From contig CM067374.1 in the NCBI GenBank assembly GCA_034401795.1, positions 98,118,860-98,182,859 on the forward strand: a stretch of 64,000 nt of DNA, read 5' to 3'. Below, piece after piece: positions 1-11,099 of this stretch. The DNA is from Chaetoderma sp. LZ-2023a (lineage: Eukaryota; Mollusca; Caudofoveata; Chaetodermatida; Chaetodermatidae). The position numbers were made by a program, and so were the translations under genes. Positions within the stretch are counted from its first letter, which is position 1. The number at the start of each line of letters is the position of its first letter. Below the pieces are notes generated by a model. It had not been told where the DNA came from. It saw only the letters and a program-made list of their open reading frames with translations, and ran no database searches.

Positions 1-160
1 AAATTAGTTTTAAATATATTCAACGGCTTACCTGTATAGATTTCTGTAAATTGACAGGGATCGATTGATTCCAACATGGGCAAAACATGGGTGGAGCTTA
101 GCTAGAGATGGGCGGGGCATAGCTAAAACTGGATTCCTCTACAGATCTGTCACTCAAGTA
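1..160 (+). repeat. Dispersed repeat family F1, partial copy at window edge
   Basis: The block with GGTGGAGCTTAGCTAGAGAT and GGGCATAGCTAAAACTGGAT recurs, diverged, near 580-660, inverted at 2085-2290, and at 21885-21980. It is non-coding and probably part of a short transposon whose left part lies outside the window. Confidence 0.6.
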
Positions 161-348
161 CACATCTTATGTCATAATCAAATACGCCACCGGTTAGCTG
201 ATGTCACAATCTAAATGACAACGAATAGCTCCATCACGAAAATTGAAGTCTATCGCTAGTGTACGAATTGTATGTCTTTGATGAAAGTACAATTTAACCC
301 TTAACACTCTAATGTCAAAATTTGTAATTTTCAAATTAAATTAATATG

Positions 349-444
349 AACTGGTGTTCATTTTTCAGCAAATTTGGTGGAAGATGGTGCTGTCGTAGAC
401 AGCAACATCGTCCACCAAAATTGTTGAAAAATGTACACCAGTTT
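349..444. repeat. Foldback hairpin, family F2
   Basis: The arm starting AACTGGTGTTCATTTTTCAG is matched by its near-complement ending AAAATGTACACCAGTTT, with a small loop around TGCTGTCGTAGACAGCA. Related hairpins lie at 4553-4628, 47463-47565 and 47596-47747. The flanks carry a common AACCCTTAACACTCTAATGTC-like phrase, so this is a mobile palindromic unit and not a host RNA. Confidence 0.7.
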
Positions 445-449
445 CTTTT

Positions 450-2080
450 CTATTGACACAGTAAAAGATACAATATTGTCATCAGAGTGGGTACGGGTTA
501 GTATACGTTTTATCAAGTGTTGAATATTTGGAAACTAATCTGCCTGAGAGCTGGTGCTGCTACAGAAATCTGGATTCAAAGATATAAATCGATTCCAACA
601 CAGGTAAAAGTGGGAGGAGCTAGGAGATAAATGGGTTGGGGATAGCTGGAAATTGATACTATTATTAGTCTTGAAACATGAATATTTATAAGAGCGTATT
701 AAACTAAAGATAAATTAAGATTGTCTCAATTACTTCCTGTACTTAACAGCCACATTAATCAATTACTTGCAACAGTTACAGGTTAATATAAATTGTTATT
801 TAATTTGAGATAGGCGCTGCGTTGATGCATGATGCACTTAAATCATATTAGTTAAAGATCTCTTTTACATAGTGAAGCACATCAGCATGACCTTGTGCAA
901 TGGACCTTCAATGGTTAAGACTGATCAAGAAAATTGAGATCCAGTTGAAAATTGAGTACTGCTCAATGCATTCACGCTCATTTTCATGCCAAAATAAGTT
1001 TAACACTGGAATTACCCAGTTATCAAGCTAGTCTTTTCAGTTGTAGCTTTGACAAATTTGTTCTCTTAGACTTCCAATAAACATTTCTCAATGTCATTGC
1101 ACAAGTCAGTTTTGGCCGGCTTGACCACTAAAGGGTTAACCCTTTACTCGAAACACTCAAAAGCGTCCAAAACAGCTTCTGCAGTTGTCTTGTCTTCGGA
1201 ATCCGAATAGCCATTATTGAATAAGGAAAATAAAGAAATTTCACTTTAATACAAAAAGAACGTGCAGAATATTTCAAAACCATGAAAAAGTGAACCATTT
1301 TTCTCTTCAAAATTCACATTAATAAGGCAGTTTCATTAAAAATAATTTGCAGGTTAGCCATAAATTCAGTATCAAGAGTTAGAGAATGCTGATTTCTCTC
1401 ACATTACATGTAAATCTGAAGCAATACAAAAACTAAGATTTTAGATGAGTGACCTCTTGGCATGAAAAGTTATATGAGTGATGAAAGTTAGTGATCACTC
1501 CACTCAAAACAGAAGCCCTGATAATGACGAAGATTGCATACATGCCTGGAATAGAACATGTCTGCAAAGTGTCACTGAAATCCGAAGAATGATCTTGGAA
1601 TAGTAACTAGTATGAAAAACCTTTAATGCGAAAAAAACAATCAAAATATTCTACAGCCAAAACAAGTAAGATTATTTTTCAAGATTCACAATAATATTGT
1701 TGTTAAAGTTGGATCCCTGGCATTCCCTGCATGGCATGCATAGTCACATTTATTGTAAGTCTGTAAGTTTCATTGAAATCCAAGCCATTGAATAATAAGG
1801 CTAATAAAAACTTGTTGCGTAAATGACCAAACTTTGATGCCGCAGGAAAATGTAATCTGCATGTCTGGTCTTGCCTACAAGAACATAGTAAACTGTATTG
1901 CTTTATAAAATGTCTAAATATAGAGCCATGTACAGGAAGTAACTGAGCTGTAATTATAATGCATGTCAACGCTGGTTACTTGTTAAAATAGATTAATACA
2001 GACAAAGCTCCTAAGAGAATCATATTAAACATGTATCATAATATTACATTGACTAAGAATACCTGTGTATGGGCATGTCT
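450..2080. other. AT-rich stretch without a recognisable gene
   Basis: No reading frame here has protein-like composition, and no splice-bounded exon was found. A diverged F1 fragment is at about 580-660 and a short palindrome AAGGGTTAACCCTTT at about 1131-1145. Short open frames (to 88 codons) look random. Confidence 0.5.
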
Positions 2081-2084
2081 CAAA

Positions 2085-2480
2085 TATTTTCTTCCCTGAA
2101 ATACCACCAATGGAGGAATCCAGTTTTAGCTATGCCCTGCCCATCTTTAGCCAAGCTCCACCCACACTTAGCCTGTATTGGGCTCAATCGATCCCTGCAC
2201 TCTCTGAATCTCAATTTCTAGACAACTATACATGTTACAGTGTTGAATATTTTGAAACTAATTTGACTGGATGCATAGTCCGCCATCAATTAAGCATTTG
2301 TGATGACCTTAGCTACATCATTCAATTGATTATGACGTCATCATAGACATCATGTAGTTAATTAGGATGTCATGCATGATTGATGGATAAACTGGAATCT
2401 TCCATTTCATATTCTAGATAGCTCCCAGTCAAATTAGTTTCAAGATACTCAACAGCTCTCCTATATAGCTTGTCTCCAGA
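2085..2480 (-). repeat. Inverted F1 copy followed by F3 motif
   Basis: Read on the minus strand, 2085-2220 repeats the window's first 150 bases (GGCATAGCTAAAACTGGATT and neighbours). The adjoining TTGAATATTTTGAAACTAAT motif at about 2243 and its complement at about 2425 are the F3 foldback signature seen at 7279, 31486 and 47060. Confidence 0.6.
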
Positions 2481-3005
2481 CAGTGGAATTGAAGGGTTAA
2501 AGGATTAGCCAATTCTGATATGAGAATTGATCCTCTAGCACCTGCCCCGAGGGTGTACATGTATGCGTATTCCCTATCATATGTTCCAGAACACATTAAA
2601 GATTACCTGTCTAATGTTACCACATGTTGTGAAGCTTTTACTGAGATTCATACACATAATACATTTCTTTTGATTTCATAAATGTATAAATTACTGCCTT
2701 ACTTCTTGTATCAAATGTTTAATTAAATGACCTGATCTAAAATTCTTGCAACTGAAGTTCTTATAATAACTAATACCAGCGTTGACCGCAATAACCTATA
2801 TTAATTTTAAATACTGGTATATACAAAGGTTAGCGACGCTCAAACAGAAAAAAATACTTTTTTTTCTTATTTTAAAATTCAGTTATTATCTATGATCCCT
2901 TAGACATGTATAACTTGTATTTTCTAAGAAACAAACTTGTGCAATCGCACTATAGTTGCGACGTAGGCGAGTTTTAAAAATGCTAAAAATTTGACAGACA
3001 GACGA

Positions 3006-3133
3006 TCACAGATGACTGCTCAAAGGGAACACAAAAGGAAAATGCTCTCACAGATGACTGCTCAAAGGGGAACACAAAAGGAAAATGCTCTCACAGATGA
3101 CTGCTCAAAGGGGAACACAAAAGGAAAATGCTC
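3006..3133 (+). repeat. Tandem repeat, about 43 bp x 3
   Basis: The unit beginning CACAGATGACTGCTCAAAGG and ending AAAAGGAAAATGCT occurs three times head to tail. The copies are nearly identical, with one G/GG length difference. No coding potential was seen. Confidence 0.9.
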
Positions 3134-3139
3134 AAAGCA

Positions 3140-4470
3140 TACCAAATGAAGCTATTGTATAATTTAAATAAAATAAAATATATTATGCTAAATATTAAAT
3201 TTCACCAGGGAAAGTAATTTTCATCAACTTCCTATGAACATCACTAAGGGTGAATGCGGTGATTCTCAGAAGCATCCTTTTGAGGGTATATACCGCTAAA
3301 CTTCAGTCTGGGACCCCCAAAAGTAATGGCAGTGGGTCGCATGGGACCCCTGAAAATCTTGATTGTTAAATACTAAGTAGTTTTATAGGCTTTTGCATAC
3401 AAATACCTACAAAATGTAGCATGGGACATACATAATGCATAGTTGTGAATCCATGGTACATCCTAATTTTAGCATGGATGAGATAATACTGCTTGGGAAC
3501 TCCATATTTCAGTTTTGCGACCTTCAGATTGAGCTGGGGATGCCCAGATTTCACGGTGCGACGTCCCTGGGACCTCCAAAATTTAGATGCCATGAAAATA
3601 AATTGTTATTGATTGTTTATAACTCACTAAAGATCATTCATACACCATCATATGTCATAATAATCAAACGAGATGCAAAAAAACCCACTAAGCTATAACT
3701 TGAATCAGAGCTGATGTCCAGTTTTGTAACTGTATTAGACGCCAGCTCCCTCTCATATGAAAACATGTGTGGATGCTCTCATACCATAAATTTGTGTGTG
3801 TGTGTGTGCGTGCATGCGTGCGCTAAAATTCATAAATTTAATCACAATCTTAGGCGTAAGAGTTTGTGAAAATGTGTCAAATACTTAATAATTCATAAAA
3901 TACGATAAAAACTGTTTCATTGCAATCTAATTCTCATTTATGATCTTTAAATTTCTGTCTAGCTTAAATGACCACCCCACCCCCCTAGCAAAGCCATCAG
4001 AAGAGTGTTTGTTATATATCTCTTAGGTCAACTACCAACTTGTAATTAGGAAATGCCTTTTAGGGCCATAGAATAGGGGTTCATTAGCCATTTAAAGGTC
4101 ATGTTGACCAGCAGCTCCTGCAGTGTTCTTGCGGAATGTACATTTGCAGATCAGAAGATGATTTTTTAATTAACCACAGGAATGACAGGCTCATTATCGA
4201 AGCCAGTCATTTGAATGGTAAAATTTTCAAAAATCGTCATATCTTGTCTTGCAAATTGACATTTAATAAGCAAATATTTTAATTTTCTTGACCAAATTTA
4301 GGCATTAAAGGGCTAAACACCTCATAATTCAAATACAGTTACTTAAAAACCTTTCTTATCCAAACTATAATATCGATACACTGCATCATTTTCTAAGATG
4401 TCTGAAACTCCTTATCCATGTGAATTTCTGACTTAATGCTTTCATTAAAACATCCCTTTATCTTAACTTC
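3140..4470. other. Gene-free stretch with microsatellite and F4 repeat
   Basis: A short TG/TGCG microsatellite sits at about 3795-3825. At about 4070-4330 lies a copy of family F4, recognised by CCTTTAAATGGCTAATGAAC-like text inverted, and by paired GACTGGCT/AGCCAGTC phrases shared with 8860-9060, 22060-22260 and 26340-26500. No gene was recognised. Confidence 0.5.
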
Positions 4471-4552
4471 TTCTTGGCAGCTATACATGGAGGGCTGTTA
4501 ACCCGTATGACTCTAATGTCAATATTCTATCTTACTGTGTTAGTAGCACAGA

Positions 4553-4628
4553 AACGGGTGTATATTTTTCATCAATTTTGGTGGATGGTGTTGCTGTCTA
4601 CAAATTTGTTGAAAAATGAACACCAGTT
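4553..4628. repeat. Foldback hairpin, family F2 (loop partly deleted)
   Basis: Arms AACGGGTGTATATTTTTCAT and AAAAATGAACACCAGTTT are imperfect complements around a shortened loop. It is the same family as 349-444. Confidence 0.6.
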
Positions 4629-4748
4629 TATCTTTTACTTTAATTTCAAATTTTTTTACTTTGACATCAGAGTGGTAAGGGTTAAAGACCGAGTTAATTT
4701 CATTGAAAGACCATTCAAACCCCTCAACAGGCAATTATGTATTTATAC

Positions 4749-6053
4749 AAGAGGCCCAAGGGGCCTGTATCGAGCACCTGGAATTATTAGGCACTGGCAC
4801 AAACGAACAAAACAAGATGACCCCTGGAAAAATTTACCAATCAAATTTCTGTGAAGAGCTTAGCCAAGTTTTATAAAAATTGCCCGACTGGTTAATGAGT
4901 AAGACGTTTTATGATTTTCTCAGAAATTTGCCGAAAATACAAGATGTCTGCTAAAAACGCTATATTTTGATTGATTCGTGACGGACATGGGTTTTTTTAC
5001 ATATCAACTTTCCATGGACAAACTTTAATGGTGTTTGAGCCCTAATCATATCTGCCAAATTTTGGCCTGGTCCATTTAGCGGTTCTGGAGAAGTCGTTTT
5101 CGCGAAAACTAGGTAATCCAAGATGGCCGCCGAACCATTTGGCAAATCAAGTTCCCTCGAACAAACTTGGGTCAGCTTTTGCCCTAGGTCATATTTCATC
5201 AATCCCCCAAGCGGTTTCAGAAGATTTTAGATGTTATTAAAAGTCGGCCAAATCCATGATGGTCACAGACCAAATGGGCGGATCATCTTCCTTTGAACAA
5301 ACATGTCTCCCTATTCCCTAAGGTTGCTTCCTGCCATTTAACAGTCAAATATACTTGTAATCGGCCCAGTGGTTCTCGAGAAGACGACATTTTAAATTTG
5401 CCATTGCTTTAGTATGAGTTTTTGGTGGGAAAAAGATCCAAGATGGCCGACAAACCGCTTATCCGAGTTTCGAAAATGGCAAATTTGAAATCAGAATACC
5501 TAAAATCCTATATAAAACAATTTCAGCTTCAAAATCCATCAAAAAAAAATATCCAATATGGCTGCCAAACACACATTTTGGTTAGTCCACGGTGGCAATG
5601 TTTTTTAACTTATCAACTTCCCTTGAACAAACTTTAATGGCCCTTAGTCCCTAATCATATCTCCCAAATTTCAGCCTGATCAGTTCAGCTGTTCTGGAGG
5701 TCATTTTCACAAAAACTAGTTCATCCAAAATGGCCACCAAACTATTTGGCCAATCAAGTTCCCTTGAACAAACTTGGTTCAACTCTTTCCCTAGATCATA
5801 TTTCATGAATTTTGAATCGATGCCCCAAGCGGTTTTGTAGATTTTTAAAGGTATTTATAAAAATCGTCCAAAATCCATGATGGTCGCCGCCCAAATTGAC
5901 CAATTGGCTTTGTTTGAACAAACTTGAATCTCTATGTCCTAAGGATTGATCCTGCCAAATATAATTGAAATCGGACCAGTGGTGCTTGAGTCGTTTAAAG
6001 AAAAAGTTACAGACAGCCGGACGGATGGTCATCACTTTGGCCAGGTGAGCTAA
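4749..6053 (+). mobile_element. Inverted-repeat transposon family F5, long copy
   Basis: The left end reads CAAGAGGCCCAAGGGGCCTG and then ATCGAGCACCTGGAA; the right end is CTTTGGCCAGGTGAGCTAAT, the complement of the CTCACCTGG part. The interior has no transposase. It consists of related sub-blocks (phrases such as TCCAAGATGGCCGCC and CCTTGAACAAACTT) that recur within the copy and in other copies at 7963-8851, 19793-20446, 28690-29000 and 29272-29570. It is probably a non-autonomous DNA transposon. Superfamily is not assigned because no target duplication could be fixed. Confidence 0.65.
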
Positions 6054-6218
6054 TAATAGTATTAGTAACTAAACTATTTTATCTAGTTTATTGTGATGAA
6101 AGGGTTAACAAATCTTAATAACGTCTACTATAAAAGTATTGAAGAGCTCTGCTATCCTTGTATATACCAGTATCTGTTGATAATTATGAGCTAAAAAGAA
6201 GAAAGTTCAGAAACTTAC

Positions 6219-7181
6219 TGTCATCAATAGAGTCATCATTATCGGGATTGCTGAGAGGATTCACGAGAGCCAATGCCATGTCATCTTGTGAAGTACTGGG
6301 TCCTGGATCAAAGTCACCGGCCGATGACCTGCTGTCTGTTTCTTGCAATATTTGATCTGGCTCCTTTTTTAAAATTCTTGAGTGTTCAACAACTGCATCA
6401 CCATTGTCATCCAACACCACAGAAACATCTTCTACAGACATATCTAAATCAGATGCCTGTGATATTGTCGTTCGAGAGTCTAATTGAGACCTTTGAACTA
6501 GTGTTCTTGATGGAGATCGACTGGGAATTGTACCTGTCGCACCGGCTAACGTAGGTGGAATAGCGGATGGTGATGAAGATGAATGAGACGGAATGGTTGG
6601 AAGATCCTTCATTGGTTTATGCGGACTAGAGCGTATACTAGAAAATGTTCTATCGGGTGTAGATACAGACACTTCTGACAGTCTTGAGTGAACTGGGAAA
6701 GCCTCTGTTGTCAGTGGCAAGACAGGAGAAGCAGGAATACGTCTGATGGAGGCAGGACTATTTTGTTCTGTTGCTAAAGAACTTAGAATATCACGAGACT
6801 CTGATATGGAACAGGAATCAAGCTCCTGACCGTCAACTCTCTCACGCTTAACCTCTACAACATCGTCATCATCATCATCATCATCTATTATACACTCTGG
6901 AGAACGTTTCCTACTTACACTAAGATTATTTACATTAGACCCCATAATGGAGCCGCGTTCACTAGTCCGGTGATGAACATCGGACAAGCGATGTGCAGTC
7001 CTAGTACTTGTTACACTATCAGAATCACGAGGTCTATGCAAATTGTCACTATGTTGGGATTTTGAATGCTGGCTTTTATCTGCAGCTCTACCGTGCTGTT
7101 CGTTAGATTGGAATGAGATACCAGACACAAGGATGCTCATAGAATAGTCTTTTATCCATTTGGGGGCCTCAGTTCCAGTGT
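6219..7181 (-). CDS. Internal exon of an unrecognised serine-rich host protein (exon 4 of the model)
   Basis: This is a 963-bp open exon with a clear splice acceptor on its right (minus-strand TTGTATTACAG before the first base) and a consensus donor GTAAGT on its left, so the 318-codon frame starting at 7140 need not use its own ATG. Composition is low-complexity: many Ser, Pro, Arg and Asp residues, an acidic run of eight Asp about a third of the way in, then VEVKRE, and near the end ILKKEPD. The last two fit the SUMO-acceptor consensus psi-K-x-E. I infer a mostly disordered nuclear regulatory protein. No named domain is visible. Both ends are phase 1, matching the exon at 15879-15995 upstream. 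Further exons must lie left of the window. Reality of the exon is fairly sure; function is unknown. Confidence 0.75.
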
Positions 7182-7962
7182 CTGTAATACAATCAATGTG
7201 AATTTATTATATATCAACAGTTCAACAAATAAAATTCCAGTGTCTCAATTTCCGAATAACTACAAAAAAGCGACCGACTATTATGAAACTAATTTGACTA
7301 GAAAATTTTGGTGTCATAGGCAGCAACAGCTCCAGACAAATTAGTTTCAAAATATTCAGCAGAATATACCTCAAACACTAGATTTTGACATTTCTGGACT
7401 GTTAAACAGGAATGTGAATCAGGGATTCTCACAGATAAAGGCATCTACAAAATGTCCTCCACAACCACTGTTTATTGTTGAACAATCTAGTGACTGGTCA
7501 AATTTCAATTAGTGTTATGTAGATAATGGCTCTGGATGAGCAATGAGAAATGGCACATTGAAGTATCTTGTTTTCCTTTTATTTGAATGGAATCATTTTT
7601 CATTATTGTGCTTGGAGTTTATTAAAAACATAATGTTAAAAGATTATGTTTGAATATTGTTGATATATCTCCTATAGGAGCCCCATTAGGAGGTACATAT
7701 TAATTAACAAAATTGTAATTTGTCCAGAAATGCTTTGGAACCGTCTCAATTGTGACAGTACCATCTTAATTCCAATAAGAAACCTGTACTTAGTTTTATA
7801 TGTCAATTACCTGTTCTGGGCACAAGTGGGAGATTTATTTTATAGGTGGATGGGACATATTAGTGAGGAAAGGGTCTCTCATATGCTAATGGGTAGTCAA
7901 AATTAGGACTACCAGCATTCTGAGTGACAAAGGATTTTATCTTAATCATTTAACAAGAGGTC
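7182..7962 (-). other. Intron with an F3 foldback hairpin at about 7279-7358
   Basis: Arms ATGAAACTAATTTGACT and its near-complement AGACAAATTAGTTTCA flank a loop with GTCATAGGCAGCAACAGC. The rest is AT-rich with nothing else recognised. Confidence 0.6.
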
Positions 7963-8851
7963 CAAGGGGCCTGTATCGCTCACCTAGAATTATTGGCCAC
8001 TGGAACTATGGAATAAAACGAGATGACCACTGTAACAAGATGGCCACCAGCCAAATTGGCCCTTCAGCATCGTTTGAACACACGTGACTCTCTATGCCCT
8101 AAGGATTGTTCCTGCCAAATATAATTGAAATCGGCACACTGGTTTTTGAGAAAACATTTTAAATTTCCCATTGCTTTAGTATTAGAGCTATTGGCAGGAA
8201 AATGATCCAAGATGGCCACCAAAAGTTTTCGAAAATGGTAAATTTGAGATCAGAATACACAAAATTACATATAAAAACCAATTTCGGCTTCAAAATTCAT
8301 CAAATAAAAAAATCCAATATGGCCGCCAAACATGCTACATTTTGATTGGCCCACGGCAGCCATGTTTTTTGATGGATCAACTTCCCTTGAACAAACTTTA
8401 ATGACCCTTAGTCCCTAATCATACCTCCCAATTTTAGGCCTGACCCCTCAAACTGTTCTGGAGAAGTCGTTTCCATGAAAACTAGGCAATCCAAGATGGC
8501 CGCTGAACTATTTGGGCAATCAAGTTCTCTTGAACAACTTGGTTCAGCTCTTGCCCAAGATGTTTCATGAGTTCTGAATCGATCCCTCAAGCGGTTAAGG
8601 AGATTTTTAAAGACTACTAAAAATCAGCCAAAATCCAAGATGGCCACTGGCCAAATTCGGCGATCACCTTCGTTTGAACAAACTTGGATTCCTATGGCCT
8701 AAGGATGCTTCCAGTCAAATATAATTCAAATTGGCACAGTGGTTCTTGAGAAGTCGTTTAAAGGAAAAGCTGACAGACACTGTATGGACACACAACAGAC
8801 GGTCGCCATGGCATAATCTCATTTGGACTTTCAGGCCAGGTGAGCTAACAA
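7963..8851 (+). mobile_element. F5 inverted-repeat transposon copy
   Basis: Starts AACAAGAGGTCCAAGGGGCC, continues with TCGCTCACCTAGAATTATTGG, and ends TTTCAGGCCAGGTGAGCTAA. The interior shares the AAGATGGCC blocks with 4749-6053 but is shorter by about 400 bp. No transposase. Confidence 0.7.
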
Positions 8852-8859
8852 TGCTCAAA

Positions 8860-9150
8860 TTTGTTCAAGAACTCTCTCAGAGAAAATGTCCATTTACAGA
8901 TTAAGAAGACTATCTTTGAAAAGCTACCACTGCAATGACTGGATTGGTTACTGAGCCTGATAAATTTTCAGAAATGTTTTGGAAATGTTGGATTGCAGTC
9001 TTTTAGCAAGAGCAGTGCAGAGACCCTTTTGTCATCTTGACCATTAAATGGCTAAAGGCCAGCGTAAACACAGATACTCTGCTATGTTACAATATTGTCA
9101 TGTAAGTATAAGCGACTCTCCATCAAGAAACAAGAGAAATCAGAAACTGC
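8860..9150 (+). repeat. F4 repeat and flank of DIRS element C
   Basis: It contains TGCAATGACTGGATTGGTTA and TGACCATTAAATGGCTAAAG, phrases shared with 4070-4330, 26340-26500 and 31290-31385. The last bases are the insertion flank of the DIRS element that begins at 9151. Confidence 0.5.
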
Positions 9151-9352
9151 ATCAAAAAAGCATCCGCTTTTGTTTCTACGAGAATTCTTAATACTTACCA
9201 GATGTACTATTATGATAATGCCTATTATCTAGTCTAGCTCAAAATAAACAATTAAGACTCCGCACTCTCCTGGTCCTGCCCATACTGTGTCCGGGAATTA
9301 CCATAGCCGCAGGTACCGAGTCAATTCCCAATCACAGTCAGATTCGTCTTAT
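9151..9352 (+). repeat. Left inverted terminal repeat of DIRS C
   Basis: From about 9191 (AATACTTACCAGATGTACTA) to about 9352 it is the complement of 15544-15708. The outermost 40 bases (ATCAAAAAAGCATCCGCTTT onward) are unique to this side but are copied in the internal region at 9412-9520. Confidence 0.9.
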
Positions 9353-9411
9353 ATTTGCCTTGACAAACAGTGAAAGCAGCTCAGCCTCACCTCAGCGGGG
9401 CGGCTGAGACA

Positions 9412-9520
9412 GGGCCATAGTAAATCTGGTAAGTATTAAGAATTCTCGTAGAAACAAAAGCGGATGCTTTTTTGATTCTACTTCGAATAATACTTACCAG
9501 ATTTACTATTATGATAAACT
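9412..9520 (+). repeat. Internal complementary region of DIRS C
   Basis: The first half is the complement of the left terminus (GTAGAAACAAAAGCGGATGC). The second half is the complement of the right terminus (ATTCTACTTCGAATAATACT). The two meet at about 9474, giving the sequence of an end-to-end circle junction. This arrangement is diagnostic of DIRS1-like elements as opposed to Ngaro or PAT types. Confidence 0.85.
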
Positions 9521-10039
9521 CTGGATTTCGACAGCCAAGAAATACCGCTGGGAGGTGAGGCTCGAACCAGCACTCATCTACCATCAGACAGAGAAGGTTG
9601 TGGAGACTAGAACCCTGGCATATGCTTGGGTTCTGCCATCTGACTCATAGTGCTAAACTTACATGGTCTAGACCCCGCTCTCCCACCCCCCCCCAACCCC
9701 ATTTGTCCGCACAAATTCCAGAGGGCTGTCAAAACGGGAAGCAACACCCACCAGACCAAGTCTCAGCTAGGGAAGTCCAGTAGAGTGCAAAGAAGCTACT
9801 ACAACTTCTAAATCTTGAAAAAAACTATCAGTATATCGATTAGATTTTCAAATTGGAATGAGTCTAATGTCTGCAAAAGAATAAAATGCTCTTGTCCAGA
9901 CTATTTACTTATATAGTCTGGTATTTCGACTATAAGTAAACTTAAAATTAGTCACTTAATTAAGGCAAACACTCACCATTTTTGAGTGCTTGGTCTTTCT
10001 TGTTCATCACGTGCGAAATAGTGGTCGGATGTGGCTTTA

Positions 10040-11066
10040 GTTCAGATTCGATAAATTGGCGACAGCTACCAGATTAAGTGCGCTGGAGATGTCGCGAAGG
10101 TAGAAATCAGTGAATGCCGACTCGGCATCACCTCCTCTAATGAGACACCCTTATAAAGGGCCGATGCTGCTGCTAGTGCTCGGACCTGACGGGCATTCGC
10201 ACGATCAATCTGCTGTCCTGTAGCGATTTTGTGCGACATCTGAATAGCATCGACTATCCAACGAGAAATGGTATCTTTCGAGGTGCGCAAATGAGGAGCT
10301 TTGAGACATAACCACAGAGATTTTGGGTCATCTCTCCACTCCTCCGTACATTTTTTATACATTTTCAGACATCTGACAGGACACCAAGCAGAAGAGTTTG
10401 GGTCATGTCTAATTAAACTTGGCAAATTGAAGCAATTGGATATTTAAGTGACTGATTCTTTGCCAGGAAACAAAGACGTGGAAGTAGTCTTAAACCTTCA
10501 CCCGTGACGACAAAACGGTCTTGTTCGGCAGAAAGCGCATGTATTTTGCTTCTCCTCCTCGCCGACGCTGCTGCAACCAAGAAAACTAATTTAATAGTTA
10601 ACAGTTTAATATCTACAGATCTAATCGGTTCAAAGGGAGCATGCCCTAAAACCTGTAGAACAAGATAGATTCCATGCTGGGATAGGAATTGGCTGTCTAG
10701 GTCAGATTGCTCATTCCTGTAATAACGTCATTTAAAGTGTCATTCTTCACTCCTTCAATGGCCAGACCAGGAATGACTGAAGCTAATGCAGACTTATATG
10801 CTGCTAGGGTTGAAGGTACAAGTTTGTCAACTTCGTATAAATGACAGATAAAATCTGCTACGTGTTGAACAGATGCAGAAAAGGGATCGATATCTCTTCC
10901 CTTACACCACTCTGCAAATTTGTTGATTCTATAATTATACGTTTTAGTGGTTAACCCTCTTCTGGCTGAAGCAACAAACTTCGCTGCTTGCTCAGAAAAG
11001 CCACCCTTAATTGCACGCTGCTTGATAACATCCATGCAGTTAATTTGAACATTTCTGGTCTGTCGT
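10040..11066 (-). pseudogene. Tyrosine recombinase of DIRS C, broken
   Basis: Pieces in different frames align with the intact recombinase of element A. The N-terminal core-binding part (about 10697-11060) has NVQINCMDVIKQRA and a SAM-like helical segment. A middle part near 10540-10580 codes ASARRRSKIHALSAE, holding the first catalytic Arg. A C-terminal part (10066-10425) has WCPVRCLKMYKK. Where A has AHDVRG, the H-x-x-R motif, C reads ARQVRA, so the His is lost. The tail with the expected DFYLRD nucleophile region is in another frame. Frameshifts lie near 10690 and 10100. It is non-functional. Confidence 0.85.
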
Positions 11067-11099
11067 GGAAATACAGACCCTTGTTCTGAGAGATTAGAT

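Noticed and set aside
3006-3133. CRISPR-like array
   Set aside because: The units are contiguous 43-bp tandem copies with no unique spacers, in a eukaryotic context.
4474-4854. 126-codon plus-strand frame
   Set aside because: It spans an F2 hairpin and the start of an F5 element, so it is a repeat-derived chance frame.
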